A stretch of DNA of 64,000 nucleotides from Aquella oligotrophica (GTDB lineage: Bacteria > Pseudomonadota > Gammaproteobacteria > Burkholderiales > UBA11063): assembly GCF_002892535.1 (NCBI RefSeq), contig NZ_CP024847.1, forward strand, positions 1,116,001 through 1,180,000. Reading direction: 5' to 3'. The number at the start of each line of letters is the position of its first letter. Within the stretch, counting starts at the first letter, position 1. The translations under genes and the position numbers were made by a program. This document shows positions 36,217 to 46,405 of the stretch, in pieces. The notes under the pieces were generated by a model. That model saw only the letters and a program-made list of their open reading frames with translations. It made no database searches and was not told where the DNA came from.

Positions 36217-37485
36217 ATGGGACAAAAGATTACTGGTATAAAAGGAATGAATGACATTCTTCCCGAGCAGTCAAAAAACTGGTTGTGGATTGAGGAAGAG
36301 TTGAGAAACTGGCTGATTAAATATGGTTATAATAACATAAGAACTCCAATACTAGAAGATACAGCTCTTTTTGTACGCTCAATTGGTGAAGTAACTGATA
36401 TAGTTGAAAAAGAAATGTATAGTTTTACTGACTCGCTTAATGGCGATAAGCTAACTCTTAGACCAGAGGGTACGGCAGGTACGTTAAGGGCAGTTTTGGA
36501 GCATAGCCTTTTATATAATGCTACACAAAAGCTATGGTACATTGGACCAATGTTTCGTCATGAACGTCCACAAAAAGGTCGTTACCGCCAATTTCATCAG
36601 CTTGGTGTAGAGGCTTTGGGCTTTCAGGGACCTGATATTGATGCCGAAATTATAGTAATGCTGAATGACCTTTGGCACAGGTTAGGGTTGAAAAATGTTG
36701 AATTACACATTAATTGCCTAGGTAATGCAGAAGAAAGACTAAATCATCGGAATGCACTTATAGGTTACTTTGAAAACAATCAAGGTTTACTTGATGAGGA
36801 AGCTAAACGTAGGCTTCATTCAAATCCATTACGTATTTTGGATACCAAAAATCCAAATATGCAGGATTTAGTTACTAATGCACCACGCTTAATAGATTAT
36901 TTAGGTGATCAGTCGCTAGCACATTATAATGGCTGGAAAAACTATCTTGATAATATGCAGATTTCATATGTAGAAAACCCAAGATTAGTTAGAGGTCTTG
37001 ATTACTATAATCTTTCAGTTTTTGAATGGATAAGTAGTGATTTGGGGGCTCAGTCAACAATATGTGGTGGCGGACGTTATGATCCCTTAATTGTTGAACT
37101 TGGTGGTAAAGATAACTATGCAATTGGATTTGCGATTGGTATTGAGCGTTTATTGATGGTACTTGAAGCAAATAATAAACTGCCAGATGAAAATGTAACT
37201 GATATATATGTCGTAAATGAAGGAGCTGGAACTGATGTGGCAGCTTTTAAAATAGCCCATCAGTTAAGAAGCCTTGGGTTTAAGGTCATTCAAAATTTTG
37301 GCGGTGGCAGCTTTAAGTCTCAATTTAAAAAGGCGGATAACAGTAAGGCAAGAGTTACACTGGTTCTAGGTGAAAACGAGGTTAAAAGCCGACAAGTTGT
37401 GTTAAAATGTATGGCTACACAAAAACAAGAAGTTATTTCGACAGATAATTTGTCAGACATAATCGTTAATTATTTAATTAAATAA
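36217..37485 (+). CDS. hisS: Histidyl-tRNA synthetase
   Basis: A 422-residue class II aminoacyl-tRNA synthetase. Motif 2 is [18 protein letters not shown], the histidine-specific motif is LVRGLDYYN, and GGGRYDPLI plus [12 protein letters not shown] is motif 3. The C-terminal anticodon-binding domain (about 325-422) is present. It loads tRNA-His in the cytoplasm. It is preceded by ispG and followed after 10 bases by yfgM, a conserved order. Confidence 0.96.
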   Translation: MGQKITGIKGMNDILPEQSKNWLWIEEELRNWLIKYGYNNIRTPILEDTALFVRSIGEVTDIVEKEMYSFTDSLNGDKLTLRPEGTAGTLRAVLEHSLLYNATQKLWYIGPMFRHERPQKGRYRQFHQLGVEALGFQGPDIDAEIIVMLNDLWHRLGLKNVELHINCLGNAEERLNHRNALIGYFENNQGLLDEEAKRRLHSNPLRILDTKNPNMQDLVTNAPRLIDYLGDQSLAHYNGWKNYLDNMQISYVENPRLVRGLDYYNLSVFEWISSDLGAQSTICGGGRYDPLIVELGGKDNYAIGFAIGIERLLMVLEANNKLPDENVTDIYVVNEGAGTDVAAFKIAHQLRSLGFKVIQNFGGGSFKSQFKKADNSKARVTLVLGENEVKSRQVVLKCMATQKQEVISTDNLSDIIVNYLIK

Positions 37486-37495
37486 TGGATATCAA

Positions 37496-38128
37496 ATGGC
37501 ACATTTTGATTTAAATGAACAGGAACGTATTGATAGTCTTCGCTATTATTGGCGAATTTGGGGTAAATATATCCTTACTTTGGTGGCGGTCTTAGTAGTT
37601 GCGTATATTGGTAGCTCTTTTTATCAGTGGTATGGTAAGGATCATGCTGAGAAAGCAGCTGTGCTTTATGCTGATTTTACTACTGCATTAAATGAAAAGA
37701 ATAATCAGAAGGCTATAGCTTCTGCTAATAAGCTGATAGAAGCCCTTCCTAATACCGAATACACTCCGATGGCAGCCTTACAGGCAGCAAAGCTTGCGGT
37801 GGATCAGAAGGATTATTCTACAGCTATTAAGTTTCTTAATTGGACTAAAGATAGTGCCAAGGATAAGTCAATGCAGAGTATTGCTACTTTAAGGTTGGCT
37901 GCGATTTATGTTGATCAAGGAAAATTTGATAAAGCTCGTGAGTTATTGAGAACCAAACACGATTTAGCCTTTGATGGGCTATTTTATGAGGCTCGTGGAG
38001 ATATGTATATTGCGATGGGTGATACCAATAAAGCTCGTGATGCATATAAAGAAGGATTGCAGAAAGCAGCGAATGATCCATCAACTCAGCAGGTAATTCA
38101 GATGAAACTAGATATCCTCGGGAGCTAG
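37496..38128 (+). CDS. yfgM: YfgM family protein, ancillary SecYEG translocon / BamB neighbour
   Basis: A 210-residue protein with one N-terminal membrane helix (about 25-45, YILTLVAVLVVAYIGSSF) followed by a periplasmic part with TPR-like repeats (AALQAAKLAVDQKDYSTA, LRLAAIYVDQGKFDKA, and a final AYKEGLQKAANDP). This is the YfgM pattern; in E. coli the protein associates with SecYEG and periplasmic chaperones. It sits between hisS and bamB as in most proteobacteria. Sequence identity beyond the pattern is low, but the context supports the call. Confidence 0.85.
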   Translation: MAHFDLNEQERIDSLRYYWRIWGKYILTLVAVLVVAYIGSSFYQWYGKDHAEKAAVLYADFTTALNEKNNQKAIASANKLIEALPNTEYTPMAALQAAKLAVDQKDYSTAIKFLNWTKDSAKDKSMQSIATLRLAAIYVDQGKFDKARELLRTKHDLAFDGLFYEARGDMYIAMGDTNKARDAYKEGLQKAANDPSTQQVIQMKLDILGS

Positions 38129-38131
38129 GTT

Positions 38132-39271
38132 TTGTTAAAGAAAATATTGTTGATTATGACCAGTAGCTTGATTGCTACTGGTTTAATTTCTTGTGCTTCA
38201 GATAACACACCACAACCTCAGCCTATGCCAAAGATCAAAAATTATGATACTATAAAGCAGGGGTGGGTACAGCGTAATCTTGATAATAGTTCTGCTGGTA
38301 GTTTTGTTCCGGTTAATTTTGATAATGCAATTTTTACTGCAGATAGCAGTGGTACTATCTATAAAATTGATCCTAGTGATGGCAGCATTATTAATAGTTT
38401 TTACACTCGGGAAAAGTTATCTAGCGGGGTGGGGGTTGCTGGCGGTTCTGTATATGCAACAACTATAGATGCGCATTTAATCGCTGTTGATAAGGGTAGT
38501 GGTAAAATAAAATGGAAAATCAGGTTACCAACGGTTTCACTTGAAGCGCCACAAGTTGGAGCAGATCTGGTAATAGTTAAAACAAATGATTCCGAGGTAT
38601 TGGCGTATAATACCAGTGATGGTTCACCAGTCTGGGTATATCAAAAACCAGCTCCTGCACTTACTCTTAGAGTAACCAATACGTTTCAGGTGATTGGCAA
38701 TGAGGTTGTAGTTATTGGTTTACCTGGTGGAAAACTAGCTTTAGTTAACCTCAAAACAGGTGTTCCTATCTGGGAAAACTATGTTGCAATACCTGAAGGA
38801 GCAACTGATCTAGATAAAATTACCGATATCGGTATGCGTCCAGTTCTTGATGACAAGCGATTATATGTAGCTGCATATAATGGGAAAATCGCCTGTTTGG
38901 ATGCGATTTCAAGTAATATCATCTGGGAAAAAAAATTTAATACTTCTATTGGACTTACTTACGATCAACAAAATGTGTATGCTGTATCACAAGATGGTGT
39001 TGTTTATGCTTTTGATAAAAATACTGGCTCACAGGTTTGGAAAAATGCGACTATGCAGTATCGTAGTTTGAGTGCGCCAGCTATTCTTGGTGTAGGCGTA
39101 CTGATTGTAGATAATGATGGATATGTGCATTTGTTTAATCGTAATGATGGACAAGAAACAGCTAGGATTTCAACTAACTTATATGATGGAGTTTCTTTAC
39201 CATTAGTGCGCGATAATGGTGTAGTATTTCAATCGGCTAATGGGATTTTAGAACTTATAAAAAATTATTAA
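38132..39271 (+). CDS. bamB: Outer membrane assembly lipoprotein BamB
   Basis: A 379-residue lipoprotein with a TTG start at 38132 (GGAG 7 bases upstream). The lipobox is TGLISC with Cys 21. The body is an eight-bladed PQQ-type beta-propeller with repeats such as GTIYKIDPSDGSI, GKIKWKIRLP, GSPVWVYQ, GVPIWENYV, GKIACLDA, GVVYAFDKNTGSQVWK and GYVHLFNRNDGQE. It binds BamA in the outer-membrane insertion machine. It lies between yfgM and der, the conserved arrangement. The TTG start may limit translation. Confidence 0.93.
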   Translation: MLKKILLIMTSSLIATGLISCASDNTPQPQPMPKIKNYDTIKQGWVQRNLDNSSAGSFVPVNFDNAIFTADSSGTIYKIDPSDGSIINSFYTREKLSSGVGVAGGSVYATTIDAHLIAVDKGSGKIKWKIRLPTVSLEAPQVGADLVIVKTNDSEVLAYNTSDGSPVWVYQKPAPALTLRVTNTFQVIGNEVVVIGLPGGKLALVNLKTGVPIWENYVAIPEGATDLDKITDIGMRPVLDDKRLYVAAYNGKIACLDAISSNIIWEKKFNTSIGLTYDQQNVYAVSQDGVVYAFDKNTGSQVWKNATMQYRSLSAPAILGVGVLIVDNDGYVHLFNRNDGQETARISTNLYDGVSLPLVRDNGVVFQSANGILELIKNY

Positions 39272-39279
39272 GGAATTTT

Positions 39280-40608
39280 ATGAAGCCAATTATAGCTTTG
39301 GTTGGAAGACCAAATGTTGGCAAATCAACTTTATTTAATCGTCTAACCAGAAGTAAGGATGCTTTAGTTGCTGATTATGCAGGGCTTACTCGTGATCGAC
39401 ACTATGGTGATGGTAGGATTGGGCATAAACCATACATTCTCGTTGATACTGGTGGTTTTGAACCATTGATTGATAGTGGTGTGATGTACCAAATGGCTCG
39501 TCAATCTGAACAAGCTATTTATGAAGCCGATGCGGTTATATTTATGGTTGATGGGCGTAATGGGGTAACTCCACAAGATAGGCTTATTGCCAATAAGCTA
39601 CGAATGGTTGATAAACCAGTTTATGTAGCAATCAATAAAGTTGAAGGCGTTGATAAAATAATCGCAGTTAGTGATTTTTATGAACTTGGGTTGGATAAGA
39701 TGTATCCAATTTCTGCATCGCATGGTGATGGAATTCATAAGCTTATTGATGATGTTTTGCGTGGGTTCAAAAATGCTGCTGAGGAAGAAAATGCTAATGC
39801 CGATAGAATAACCTTTGCGGTTATTGGTCGACCGAATGTTGGTAAATCAACTCTAGTAAATACTATTCTTGGTGAAGAGCGAGTAATTGCTTTTGATGAA
39901 GCTGGAACTACCAGAGATAGTATCTATATTGATTTTGAACGCAATGATGAAAAATTTACGATTATTGATACAGCAGGTATCAGGCGCAAGGGAAAAGTTA
40001 CCGAGAAATTGGAAAAGTTCTCGGTTTTAAAGGCGATTAAGGCAATCAGTGAAGCTCATGTCGTGGTGATGGTGCTAGATGCACATCTAGATATTGCCGA
40101 GCAAGATGCTACAATAGTTGGTTATGCTCTTGAAGCAGGTAAATCTGTAGTAGTAGCAATTAATAAATGGGATCATTTAAAGGAAGATGAGCGGCAGAGA
40201 ATTAAGGATGATGTAAAAACTAAGCTTCATTTTCTTGATTTTGCCAAATATAATTATATTTCAGCATTATATAAAAAAGGTATAAATGAATTAATTGATT
40301 CTATTCGTGGCGCATATCATGCGGCGTTTCTTAAATTAAGTACGCCAAAATTAAGTCGGATACTCTCGGAAGCTGTTAATCGCCAACCTCCAGCATATAA
40401 AGGTAATTTTCGTCCGAAACTACGTTACGCACATCAGGGAGGATCAAATCCGCCATTGATAATTATACATGGTAATAGTTTACATACAATTCAAAAGGCA
40501 TATACTAAATATCTGGAGCGTTCATTTCGAAAGGTCTTTGATTTGACTGGTACGCCGCTTCGAATTGAATATAAAAATAGTGATAATCCATTTGAAAATA
40601 AAAAATAA
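39280..40608 (+). CDS. der: Ribosome biogenesis GTPase Der (EngA)
   Basis: A 442-residue protein with two tandem GTPase domains. Each has GRPNVGKST (residues 8-16 and again near 186-194), DTAG/DTGG and NKVE/NKWD motifs. A C-terminal KH-like domain (about 350-440) follows. It acts in 50S subunit maturation. It starts 8 bases after bamB and precedes hfq. All switch motifs are intact. Confidence 0.96.
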   Translation: MKPIIALVGRPNVGKSTLFNRLTRSKDALVADYAGLTRDRHYGDGRIGHKPYILVDTGGFEPLIDSGVMYQMARQSEQAIYEADAVIFMVDGRNGVTPQDRLIANKLRMVDKPVYVAINKVEGVDKIIAVSDFYELGLDKMYPISASHGDGIHKLIDDVLRGFKNAAEEENANADRITFAVIGRPNVGKSTLVNTILGEERVIAFDEAGTTRDSIYIDFERNDEKFTIIDTAGIRRKGKVTEKLEKFSVLKAIKAISEAHVVVMVLDAHLDIAEQDATIVGYALEAGKSVVVAINKWDHLKEDERQRIKDDVKTKLHFLDFAKYNYISALYKKGINELIDSIRGAYHAAFLKLSTPKLSRILSEAVNRQPPAYKGNFRPKLRYAHQGGSNPPLIIIHGNSLHTIQKAYTKYLERSFRKVFDLTGTPLRIEYKNSDNPFENKK

Positions 40609-40626
40609 ATTTGTGGAGGAATAGAT

Positions 40627-40878
40627 ATGTCTAAACAGTCAATTAATTTGCAGGATCCATACTTAAATAGTTTGCGCAAGGAGCAGATAAAGGTTTCAAT
40701 TTATCTGATAAATGGGATAAAGTTAACAGGCATTGTATCTTCGTTTGATCAGTATGTGGTCGTACTTAGAGATAATGAAAGTACAGTAAACCAACTGATT
40801 TATAAACATGCGATTTCTACAATAGTACCATCCAGACCATTCCATAATAATAGTTTTGATGTGGAAGCAGCTAAATAA
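40627..40878 (+). CDS. hfq: RNA chaperone Hfq
   Basis: An 83-residue Sm-like protein. Sm1 is [21 protein letters not shown] and Sm2 is [12 protein letters not shown], where the family has a conserved [18 protein letters not shown] at the N-terminus holds the proximal uridine site residue Q. It links small RNAs to their mRNA targets. It has the ribosome-binding site GGAGGA, and precedes hflX, which overlaps its 3' end. The usual C-terminal tail is short. Confidence 0.96.
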   Translation: MSKQSINLQDPYLNSLRKEQIKVSIYLINGIKLTGIVSSFDQYVVVLRDNESTVNQLIYKHAISTIVPSRPFHNNSFDVEAAK

Positions 40879-42040
40879 ATTGATAGAACAGCAATTTATT
40901 AATGCTCAGCCGCTGGCTCTTATCGTTGCAATAAACTTTAACCGTAATCCTGATTTTGATGATGATGTGTCTGAGGCTTTGGCTTTGGCTGAATCGGCAG
41001 GATATAAAATTGGTCAGGTGATAACTGCCAATCGAGACAGACCTGATGTGGCTTTATTTGTCGGTAGTGGTAAAGCAGAAGAAATCAAATCTATATGTGA
41101 TAGTTTGAATCCTGACGTAGTGATGATTAATCATAATATATCTCCAGTTCAGGAACGCAATCTTGATCGTATTCTAAATCGTAGGGTTATTGACCGGACA
41201 CAGTTAATTTTAGATATATTTGCGGCTAGAGCTACAACCAATGAGGGTATCCTACAGGTTGAGCTGGCGCAACAGTCTTATCTTTTAACTCGGCTAGTAA
41301 GACGTTGGAGTCATCTGGAGCGTCAACGTGGCGGAATTGGTTTGCGCGGTGGTCCTGGTGAAACACAAATGGAGCTAGATAAGCGGATGATTGCAACTAA
41401 GGTTGAATCGTTAAAAAAAAGACTAGCAACCATCGTTAAACAACGTAATACCCAAAGAAAGTCAAGACTAAAAAGTGGGATTGGTTCAGTTTCTATTGTT
41501 GGATATACTAATGCGGGCAAGTCAACTCTATTCAATAGTTTGACGAAAGCTAATGTGTATGCAGAAAATAGATTATTTGCAACACTGGATACGACTACCA
41601 GACGTTTATTTATTGATGAAGAGCATGAAGTTATTCTTTCTGATACGGTTGGTTTTATTCGTGATTTACCACACAAACTAGTTGCTGCTTTCAGGGCAAC
41701 ACTTGAAGAAACGATTTATGCCAATATTTTGTTACATGTTGTAGATGCTTCTAATCAGGCAAAAGAGCGGCAGATAGAGGATGTAAATATAGTTTTAACC
41801 GAGATAGAGGCAAATCATATTCCACAATTAATGGTTTATAATAAAATAGATCTTATCGATGGGTTCTCTCCTCAAATCATCTATGCGGAAACGGGTGAAC
41901 CAGCCGCGGTATATATCTCTGCGAGTAAAAATTTGGGCTTTGATTTACTGCGTCAAGCAATTGTAGAAAAAATGGATTATCAGAAGTTGGTAAATGAGCA
42001 TAAACAGGATTTAAGTTATGAACCATGGAAAAATAGATAA
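40859..42040 (+). CDS. hflX: GTPase HflX, ribosome splitting factor
   Basis: A GTPase of about 393 residues. The N-terminal HflX domain has [12 protein letters not shown] and [22 protein letters not shown]. The G-domain (about 200-365) has [19 protein letters not shown] and NKID motifs, with [17 protein letters not shown] in the linker. It binds the ribosome and dissociates stalled 70S units. The start is uncertain: ATG 40859 overlaps hfq by 20 bases without a clear ribosome-binding site, and TTG 40880 starts just after the hfq stop. It overlaps hflK at its end. Confidence 0.93.
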   Translation: MWKQLNKLIEQQFINAQPLALIVAINFNRNPDFDDDVSEALALAESAGYKIGQVITANRDRPDVALFVGSGKAEEIKSICDSLNPDVVMINHNISPVQERNLDRILNRRVIDRTQLILDIFAARATTNEGILQVELAQQSYLLTRLVRRWSHLERQRGGIGLRGGPGETQMELDKRMIATKVESLKKRLATIVKQRNTQRKSRLKSGIGSVSIVGYTNAGKSTLFNSLTKANVYAENRLFATLDTTTRRLFIDEEHEVILSDTVGFIRDLPHKLVAAFRATLEETIYANILLHVVDASNQAKERQIEDVNIVLTEIEANHIPQLMVYNKIDLIDGFSPQIIYAETGEPAAVYISASKNLGFDLLRQAIVEKMDYQKLVNEHKQDLSYEPWKNR

Positions 42041-43073
42041 ACAAAAGCCTCAGACTGCTCTAGACAAATGGAATAATGCATTAGCACGAATGCTTGGCAA
42101 AAGAGAAAAAAAATCTTCTGATGGGAATAATCAAACACCTACCAGTGATGGGAAGTTTGGTTTTATAGTTATTGCAATGGTAGTTTTTTTATGGTTACTA
42201 ACAGGTATATACTATGTACCACAAAATACCTATGGAATTATAATGCATAATGGAAAGGTCAGTTCTGTTAAGTCTGGTATTGCAATTGGGATTGATTATC
42301 CATATCCATTTTCTGATATAGCAGTTATTGATAATATTAGTAATAGTCTGTCAATTGGTAAAGTTGATAATGAAAAATTTGTGGTTGTTAGTGCGAATGA
42401 TAAACCACTACAGATGGTTGTTGAGGTTGTTTACCGAGTTACTAATCCCCGGCAATACTTTATTGCGCATTATCAGGAAAATACTGATTTTAAGCAGATA
42501 ATGAAGTGGCAGGTTCAATCTTTAATCCAGTCTTATGTAATAAATAAGCAAAGTAGTGAATTACTAAGTGGGAGTAGTATCGTTATTGCCAATGATATTC
42601 GACGTCAAAGTGAATTTCAGTTAGCGAATTTTGGTATTAAAGTTGAGAAAATGACAATTGTTAAATTAAGTAACCTTGATACTCAGTTACAACAAGATAA
42701 GGAATCATCAATAAGTTCTTCATCAACAATAAATTCTTCGGTAGGGGAAATTCTTAATCAGGCAAAACAGTATCAAAATTATATAAATAATGATCTTGAG
42801 TCTCAAGTTAAAGAGTTTCATAAATTATTGCCGGAATACCGCTCAAATCCTGATGTAGTTGCTCAGTTAATGTATTATAAAATGTTAAGTTCAATTCCTG
42901 TCTCTGAGTCGGCAGTGCCTGATTTCTCTTTATTGCGTAGTAGTCTAGATGAGTTTAAAAGTAGAATTAGTAATGGTAGCATTAGCACTCTTCAAAGCAA
43001 TAGCTTTGAAGAGTCTGATATTCGTAAACTTAATAGAACAGTTGACCGTGAGCGTGAGTTTAAGGGACGCTAG
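42018..43073 (+). CDS. hflK: HflK, membrane protein of the HflKC complex, divergent
   Basis: A 351-residue protein. A basic N-terminal segment is followed by one membrane helix (about 50-70, FIVIAMVVFLWLLTGIYYV), then a SPFH/band-7 domain (VPQNTYGIIMHNGK, PLQMVVEVVYRVTNPRQYF). HflK with HflC forms a cage around FtsH and tempers its proteolysis. Its C-terminal half is unlike the family: the usual PP-x-VQ-x-A-F and Arg/Glu-rich coil are replaced by a Ser/Gln-rich segment (DKESSISSSSTINSSVGEI). It overlaps hflX by 23 bases and abuts hflC. The position leaves little doubt about its identity. Confidence 0.85.
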   Translation: MNHGKIDKQKPQTALDKWNNALARMLGKREKKSSDGNNQTPTSDGKFGFIVIAMVVFLWLLTGIYYVPQNTYGIIMHNGKVSSVKSGIAIGIDYPYPFSDIAVIDNISNSLSIGKVDNEKFVVVSANDKPLQMVVEVVYRVTNPRQYFIAHYQENTDFKQIMKWQVQSLIQSYVINKQSSELLSGSSIVIANDIRRQSEFQLANFGIKVEKMTIVKLSNLDTQLQQDKESSISSSSTINSSVGEILNQAKQYQNYINNDLESQVKEFHKLLPEYRSNPDVVAQLMYYKMLSSIPVSESAVPDFSLLRSSLDEFKSRISNGSISTLQSNSFEESDIRKLNRTVDREREFKGR

Positions 43074-43793
43074 ATGAAGAATGTACTGATTATTTTTCTT
43101 TTGGGTGTACTAGTTTTATTTAGTGGTCTTTTTATTGTTGATGAGCGTGAGGTTGTGGTTATTACCCATTCACCTAAAGACTCTAAAGTATATACGACTG
43201 GGATACACTGGAATTTGCCATTTTATGGGCAGTTCAATTATGTTTATGTAAATCAGAGAAATTCTCATGTCTTGATAGAGTTAAGTAATGAAAGTACCAA
43301 TCAAAAAGAGTTGGTTAAGTTTAATGTTACTTGGGCAGTTCAAGATCCAGTAGTTTATGTTAATTTCTTAAATCTGAATAATCGTAAAAAACTTGAAGAA
43401 AATATGGCAAATTTTATTGAATCGAAGATTCTTACCAATGTCGTAGCTCAAATTTCATCTGATGTAGATTTAATAAAGCTACTGAATAGTAAACAAGTTA
43501 ACATTCAAAATCCCGAGCTTGGAATAAAAATAATTAGTCTTGATGTTTCTGAGATTGATGTAATTAGGCAAACAGTAAAAAATCAATCAAATTCAGATTT
43601 ATCTGCCGAAAGTGCATATGCTAAAGCTATTTCCATTATGCAAGAGACCAATAAACAAAAACAGCAGACACTGGATAAATTAAAGGCAGAAAACCCGGAG
43701 TTTTATAGCTATTATAGTTTGATCCGGCAATACCAGATGACGGCGAAAAATAAAAATGAAGTTCCGCCATTTGATAAATTATATTCTAGATAA
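43074..43793 (+). CDS. hflC: HflC, membrane protein of the HflKC complex, short and divergent
   Basis: A 239-residue protein with an N-terminal membrane helix (VLIIFLLGVLVLFSGLFIVD) and a SPFH domain beginning DEREVVVIT, typical of HflC. It is shorter than usual (about 290-330 residues) and lacks the common ERQ-rich stalk sequence; the region after IDVIRQTVKN is Gln/Lys-rich instead. It follows hflK directly (TAG-ATG) and is the last gene of the operon in the usual order. The pair probably co-evolved with FtsH in this lineage. Confidence 0.82.
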   Translation: MKNVLIIFLLGVLVLFSGLFIVDEREVVVITHSPKDSKVYTTGIHWNLPFYGQFNYVYVNQRNSHVLIELSNESTNQKELVKFNVTWAVQDPVVYVNFLNLNNRKKLEENMANFIESKILTNVVAQISSDVDLIKLLNSKQVNIQNPELGIKIISLDVSEIDVIRQTVKNQSNSDLSAESAYAKAISIMQETNKQKQQTLDKLKAENPEFYSYYSLIRQYQMTAKNKNEVPPFDKLYSR

Positions 43794-43819
43794 TATTTTA
43801 TCCATTTCAGGAGGGTAAT

Positions 43820-45454
43820 ATGAAACATCTAAATCTCGCAGATTTAACCAACCATTTTCAGGAACTTAAAAATAAAACGTTACTTGAGCTATTTGCTGAA
43901 GAAAAAGGGCGCAATCAGTTATATTCTTTGGCTTATAATGGATTGCATTTCGATTTTTCCAAAAATAAGATTAATCAATCTACTCTAGCCAAGCTTTTAG
44001 ATTTAACTAAACAGGTAAAGCTTTCCGAACATATAGAAGCAATGTTTAGTGGACAGAAAATCAATAATACTGAAAATAGGGCAGTGTTACATACTGCACT
44101 TAGAAGTGAAGAGACAAGTGTGCTTGTTGATGGTAGAAATGTTATTAATGATATTTCCTCTGTTAAAAAGCAGATGAAATCATTTTGTCAGAAACTTCAT
44201 TCAGGGGAACATGCTGGCTTTTCCGGTAAAAAAATTACTCATATTATAAATATTGGTATTGGCGGATCTGATCTAGGTCCAGTTTTGGTATGTCAAGCAT
44301 TAAAACCATATCGCCAAGCTGGCATGAAAATTGATTTTATTTCCAGTGTTGATGGTTATATGCTAAATGATATTCTAGCCGATATCGATCCTGAAACAAC
44401 ATTATTTGTGATTGCCTCTAAAACTTTTACGACTCAGGAAACAATGACTAATGCGATGAGCGCACGTAAGTGGTTTTTATCTAAAACAGCCAATAATACT
44501 GCAGCAATTGCCCAACATTTTATTGCTTTGTCAACGAATGAAAAAGCAGTAACTGAGTTTGGGATAGCCAAGGAAAACATGTTTGCTTTCTGGGATTTTG
44601 TTGGTGGACGCTATAGTTTATGGTCCGCAATTGGTTTGAGTATCGCCTTATATATTGGTTATGATAATTTTGAGCAATTATTGGCTGGTGCTAATAGTAT
44701 GGATAAACATTTCAGAGAAACCAGCGATTTTAGTCAAAATATTCCAGTTATACTTGCATTATTGGGTATCTGGTATGTGAATTTTTTTGATTATAACAGC
44801 CTAATTTTATCACCATATAATACCAGATTAACCAGATTCCCGGCATATGTTCAGCAGCTTGAAATGGAAAGTAACGGAAAATCAGTTGATAAAAATGGTC
44901 AGCGAATTAGCTATAATACTTGCCCAGTTGTTTGGGGGGATAGTGGTATAAATGGACAGCACGCCTATTATCAGCTTCTGCATCAGGGTAGCCAGATTAT
45001 CCCGATGGATATAATAATTGCTCTTTCTGATAGATTTAGTAATAAAGAACACAATGATATTTTATGGTCAAATGCTGTTGCTCAGGCAGAAGCGTTTATG
45101 TGTGGTAAGACTTACGAAACTGCAAAAGCGGAGCTGTTAAGTCAGGGCATGTCAAGCACGGATGCTGACGAAATAGCTAAACATAAAATTTTTGATGGTA
45201 ATCGTCCAAGTAATATGATTGTGTTACCTGAAATAAGTCCATATTATCTTGGAATGTTGATAGCTTTGTATGAACACAAAACATTTGTTCAAGGCGTTAT
45301 CTGGAATATAAATTCTTTTGACCAGATGGGGGTAGAATTAGGTAAACAGTTGGCTAAAGCAGTGTTGAAAGACATCGAAACAGCAGTAGTTTCAAATCAT
45401 GATGAATCTACTGTCGCAATTATTCAACATTACCTGAATTTTATTAGCAAATAA
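43820..45454 (+). CDS. pgi: Glucose-6-phosphate isomerase
   Basis: A 544-residue enzyme of the usual length. IGGSDLGPVLVCQAL, SSVDGYMLNDILAD, SKTFTTQETM and FVGGRYSLWSAIGLSIAL are family signatures; GQHAYYQLLHQGSQIIPMD carries the catalytic His and the C-terminal KIFDGNRPSN and QGVIWNINSFDQMGVELGKQ complete it. It interconverts glucose 6-phosphate and fructose 6-phosphate. It has a strong AGGAGGG ribosome-binding site and starts 26 bases after hflC, so it may be transcribed with that operon. Confidence 0.96.
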   Translation: MKHLNLADLTNHFQELKNKTLLELFAEEKGRNQLYSLAYNGLHFDFSKNKINQSTLAKLLDLTKQVKLSEHIEAMFSGQKINNTENRAVLHTALRSEETSVLVDGRNVINDISSVKKQMKSFCQKLHSGEHAGFSGKKITHIINIGIGGSDLGPVLVCQALKPYRQAGMKIDFISSVDGYMLNDILADIDPETTLFVIASKTFTTQETMTNAMSARKWFLSKTANNTAAIAQHFIALSTNEKAVTEFGIAKENMFAFWDFVGGRYSLWSAIGLSIALYIGYDNFEQLLAGANSMDKHFRETSDFSQNIPVILALLGIWYVNFFDYNSLILSPYNTRLTRFPAYVQQLEMESNGKSVDKNGQRISYNTCPVVWGDSGINGQHAYYQLLHQGSQIIPMDIIIALSDRFSNKEHNDILWSNAVAQAEAFMCGKTYETAKAELLSQGMSSTDADEIAKHKIFDGNRPSNMIVLPEISPYYLGMLIALYEHKTFVQGVIWNINSFDQMGVELGKQLAKAVLKDIETAVVSNHDESTVAIIQHYLNFISK

Positions 45455-45475
45455 TGGGAAAAGCACGCTGAAAAT

Positions 45476-45505
45476 TTGTATTGAAGCACATTTTTAGCGT
45501 ATAAT
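45476..45505 (+). promoter_or_regulatory. Promoter for the outer-membrane protein gene
   Basis: TTGTAT (45476-45481) and TATAAT (45500-45505) with an 18-base spacer precede the ATG at 45531 by 25 bases. Confidence 0.55.
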
Positions 45506-45530
45506 CTTAAAAAATATTTGGGAATACTCC

Positions 45531-46343
45531 ATGCGCAAATTTGTAAGAATTCTCGGGTTAAGCATAATGCCAGTTTTTGCTATGGCAGCTGAAAGTGCCC
45601 CTTTAGCGAGTAACCATTACTTTCAAGAGTTTGATAATCAATTTTCAATTGGATTTGGTGGCACTTATGGAAGTTTGGCTAATGCGTATGGACAAAGCTC
45701 TAATTATGGTACTACCTTCATCGGTCTTTCTGTGGAGAGGTTATTTGATATTGGTATCTGGGGTCGTATTGATGCTAGTTTAATGACTGGTTACAGTAAC
45801 TATAATTCAACAAATGCAAATGCGACAACTGGACCTTTAGGGCAAGATCCTGGCGTTGCCGGGCTCAATTTTAAATTGGGTTATGCATTCTTACCAATTC
45901 AGGAGCATTTATTGGTTACGCCTTATATATTATTGGGGCGTAATACTAATCTAACTTCAAATTCACTTAATAATAATACTTCTCCTGCTGGTGGTGGCAC
46001 TTCACAATTAAATTCCAATGTAACGCAGGATTATTTCTGGACAATGGGGTTTGGTGGACGTGTTGAATACCGGATCAACAAAATTTTTGAATTATATGCT
46101 GATCAAGGATTTTTATATAATTCAGACCAGTCTCAGCCAAGCTCAAGCTATACGCCAGCCAATAATTACCAGTTGGTTTCAACGATTGGTGCTAAATTTA
46201 ATGTCTGGGAAAATTTACAGCTTGGCTTACAAGGGTTTTATTCATATAATCAGTTGAGTGGTGCAGTTACTTCGGCTCAGCAATATCAGTTGTATCAGCA
46301 AAATCAGCTTGGTGGGTTAGCCAGTGTTGGATTGACTTATTAA
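45531..46343 (+). CDS. Outer-membrane beta-barrel protein, unknown function
   Basis: A 270-residue protein with a signal peptide (MRKFVRILGLSIMPVFAMA, cut after AMA) and amphipathic strands rich in Gly, Tyr and Asn (FSIGFGGTYGS, GRIDASLMTGYSNY, LGYAFLPIQEHLLVTPYILLG, GGRVEYRINKIFELYADQGF). It ends in GGLASVGLTY with a C-terminal aromatic residue, the typical Bam recognition end. This is the pattern of an eight-stranded outer membrane protein like OmpW or OprF-type small barrels. No family name can be given. It has its own promoter and terminator. Confidence 0.75.
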   Translation: MRKFVRILGLSIMPVFAMAAESAPLASNHYFQEFDNQFSIGFGGTYGSLANAYGQSSNYGTTFIGLSVERLFDIGIWGRIDASLMTGYSNYNSTNANATTGPLGQDPGVAGLNFKLGYAFLPIQEHLLVTPYILLGRNTNLTSNSLNNNTSPAGGGTSQLNSNVTQDYFWTMGFGGRVEYRINKIFELYADQGFLYNSDQSQPSSSYTPANNYQLVSTIGAKFNVWENLQLGLQGFYSYNQLSGAVTSAQQYQLYQQNQLGGLASVGLTY

Positions 46344-46366
46344 TCAAATTAGATTTATTTTTTATT

Positions 46367-46400
46367 AAAAAAGGAGGGTAAAGTATTTACCCTCCTTTTT
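46367..46400. terminator. Bidirectional terminator
   Basis: AAAAAGGAGGGTAAA (46368-46382) pairs with TTTACCCTCCTTTTT (46386-46400) with a 3-base loop. It serves the outer-membrane protein gene and the convergent aldolase gene. Confidence 0.9.
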
Positions 46401-46405
46401 ATTGG

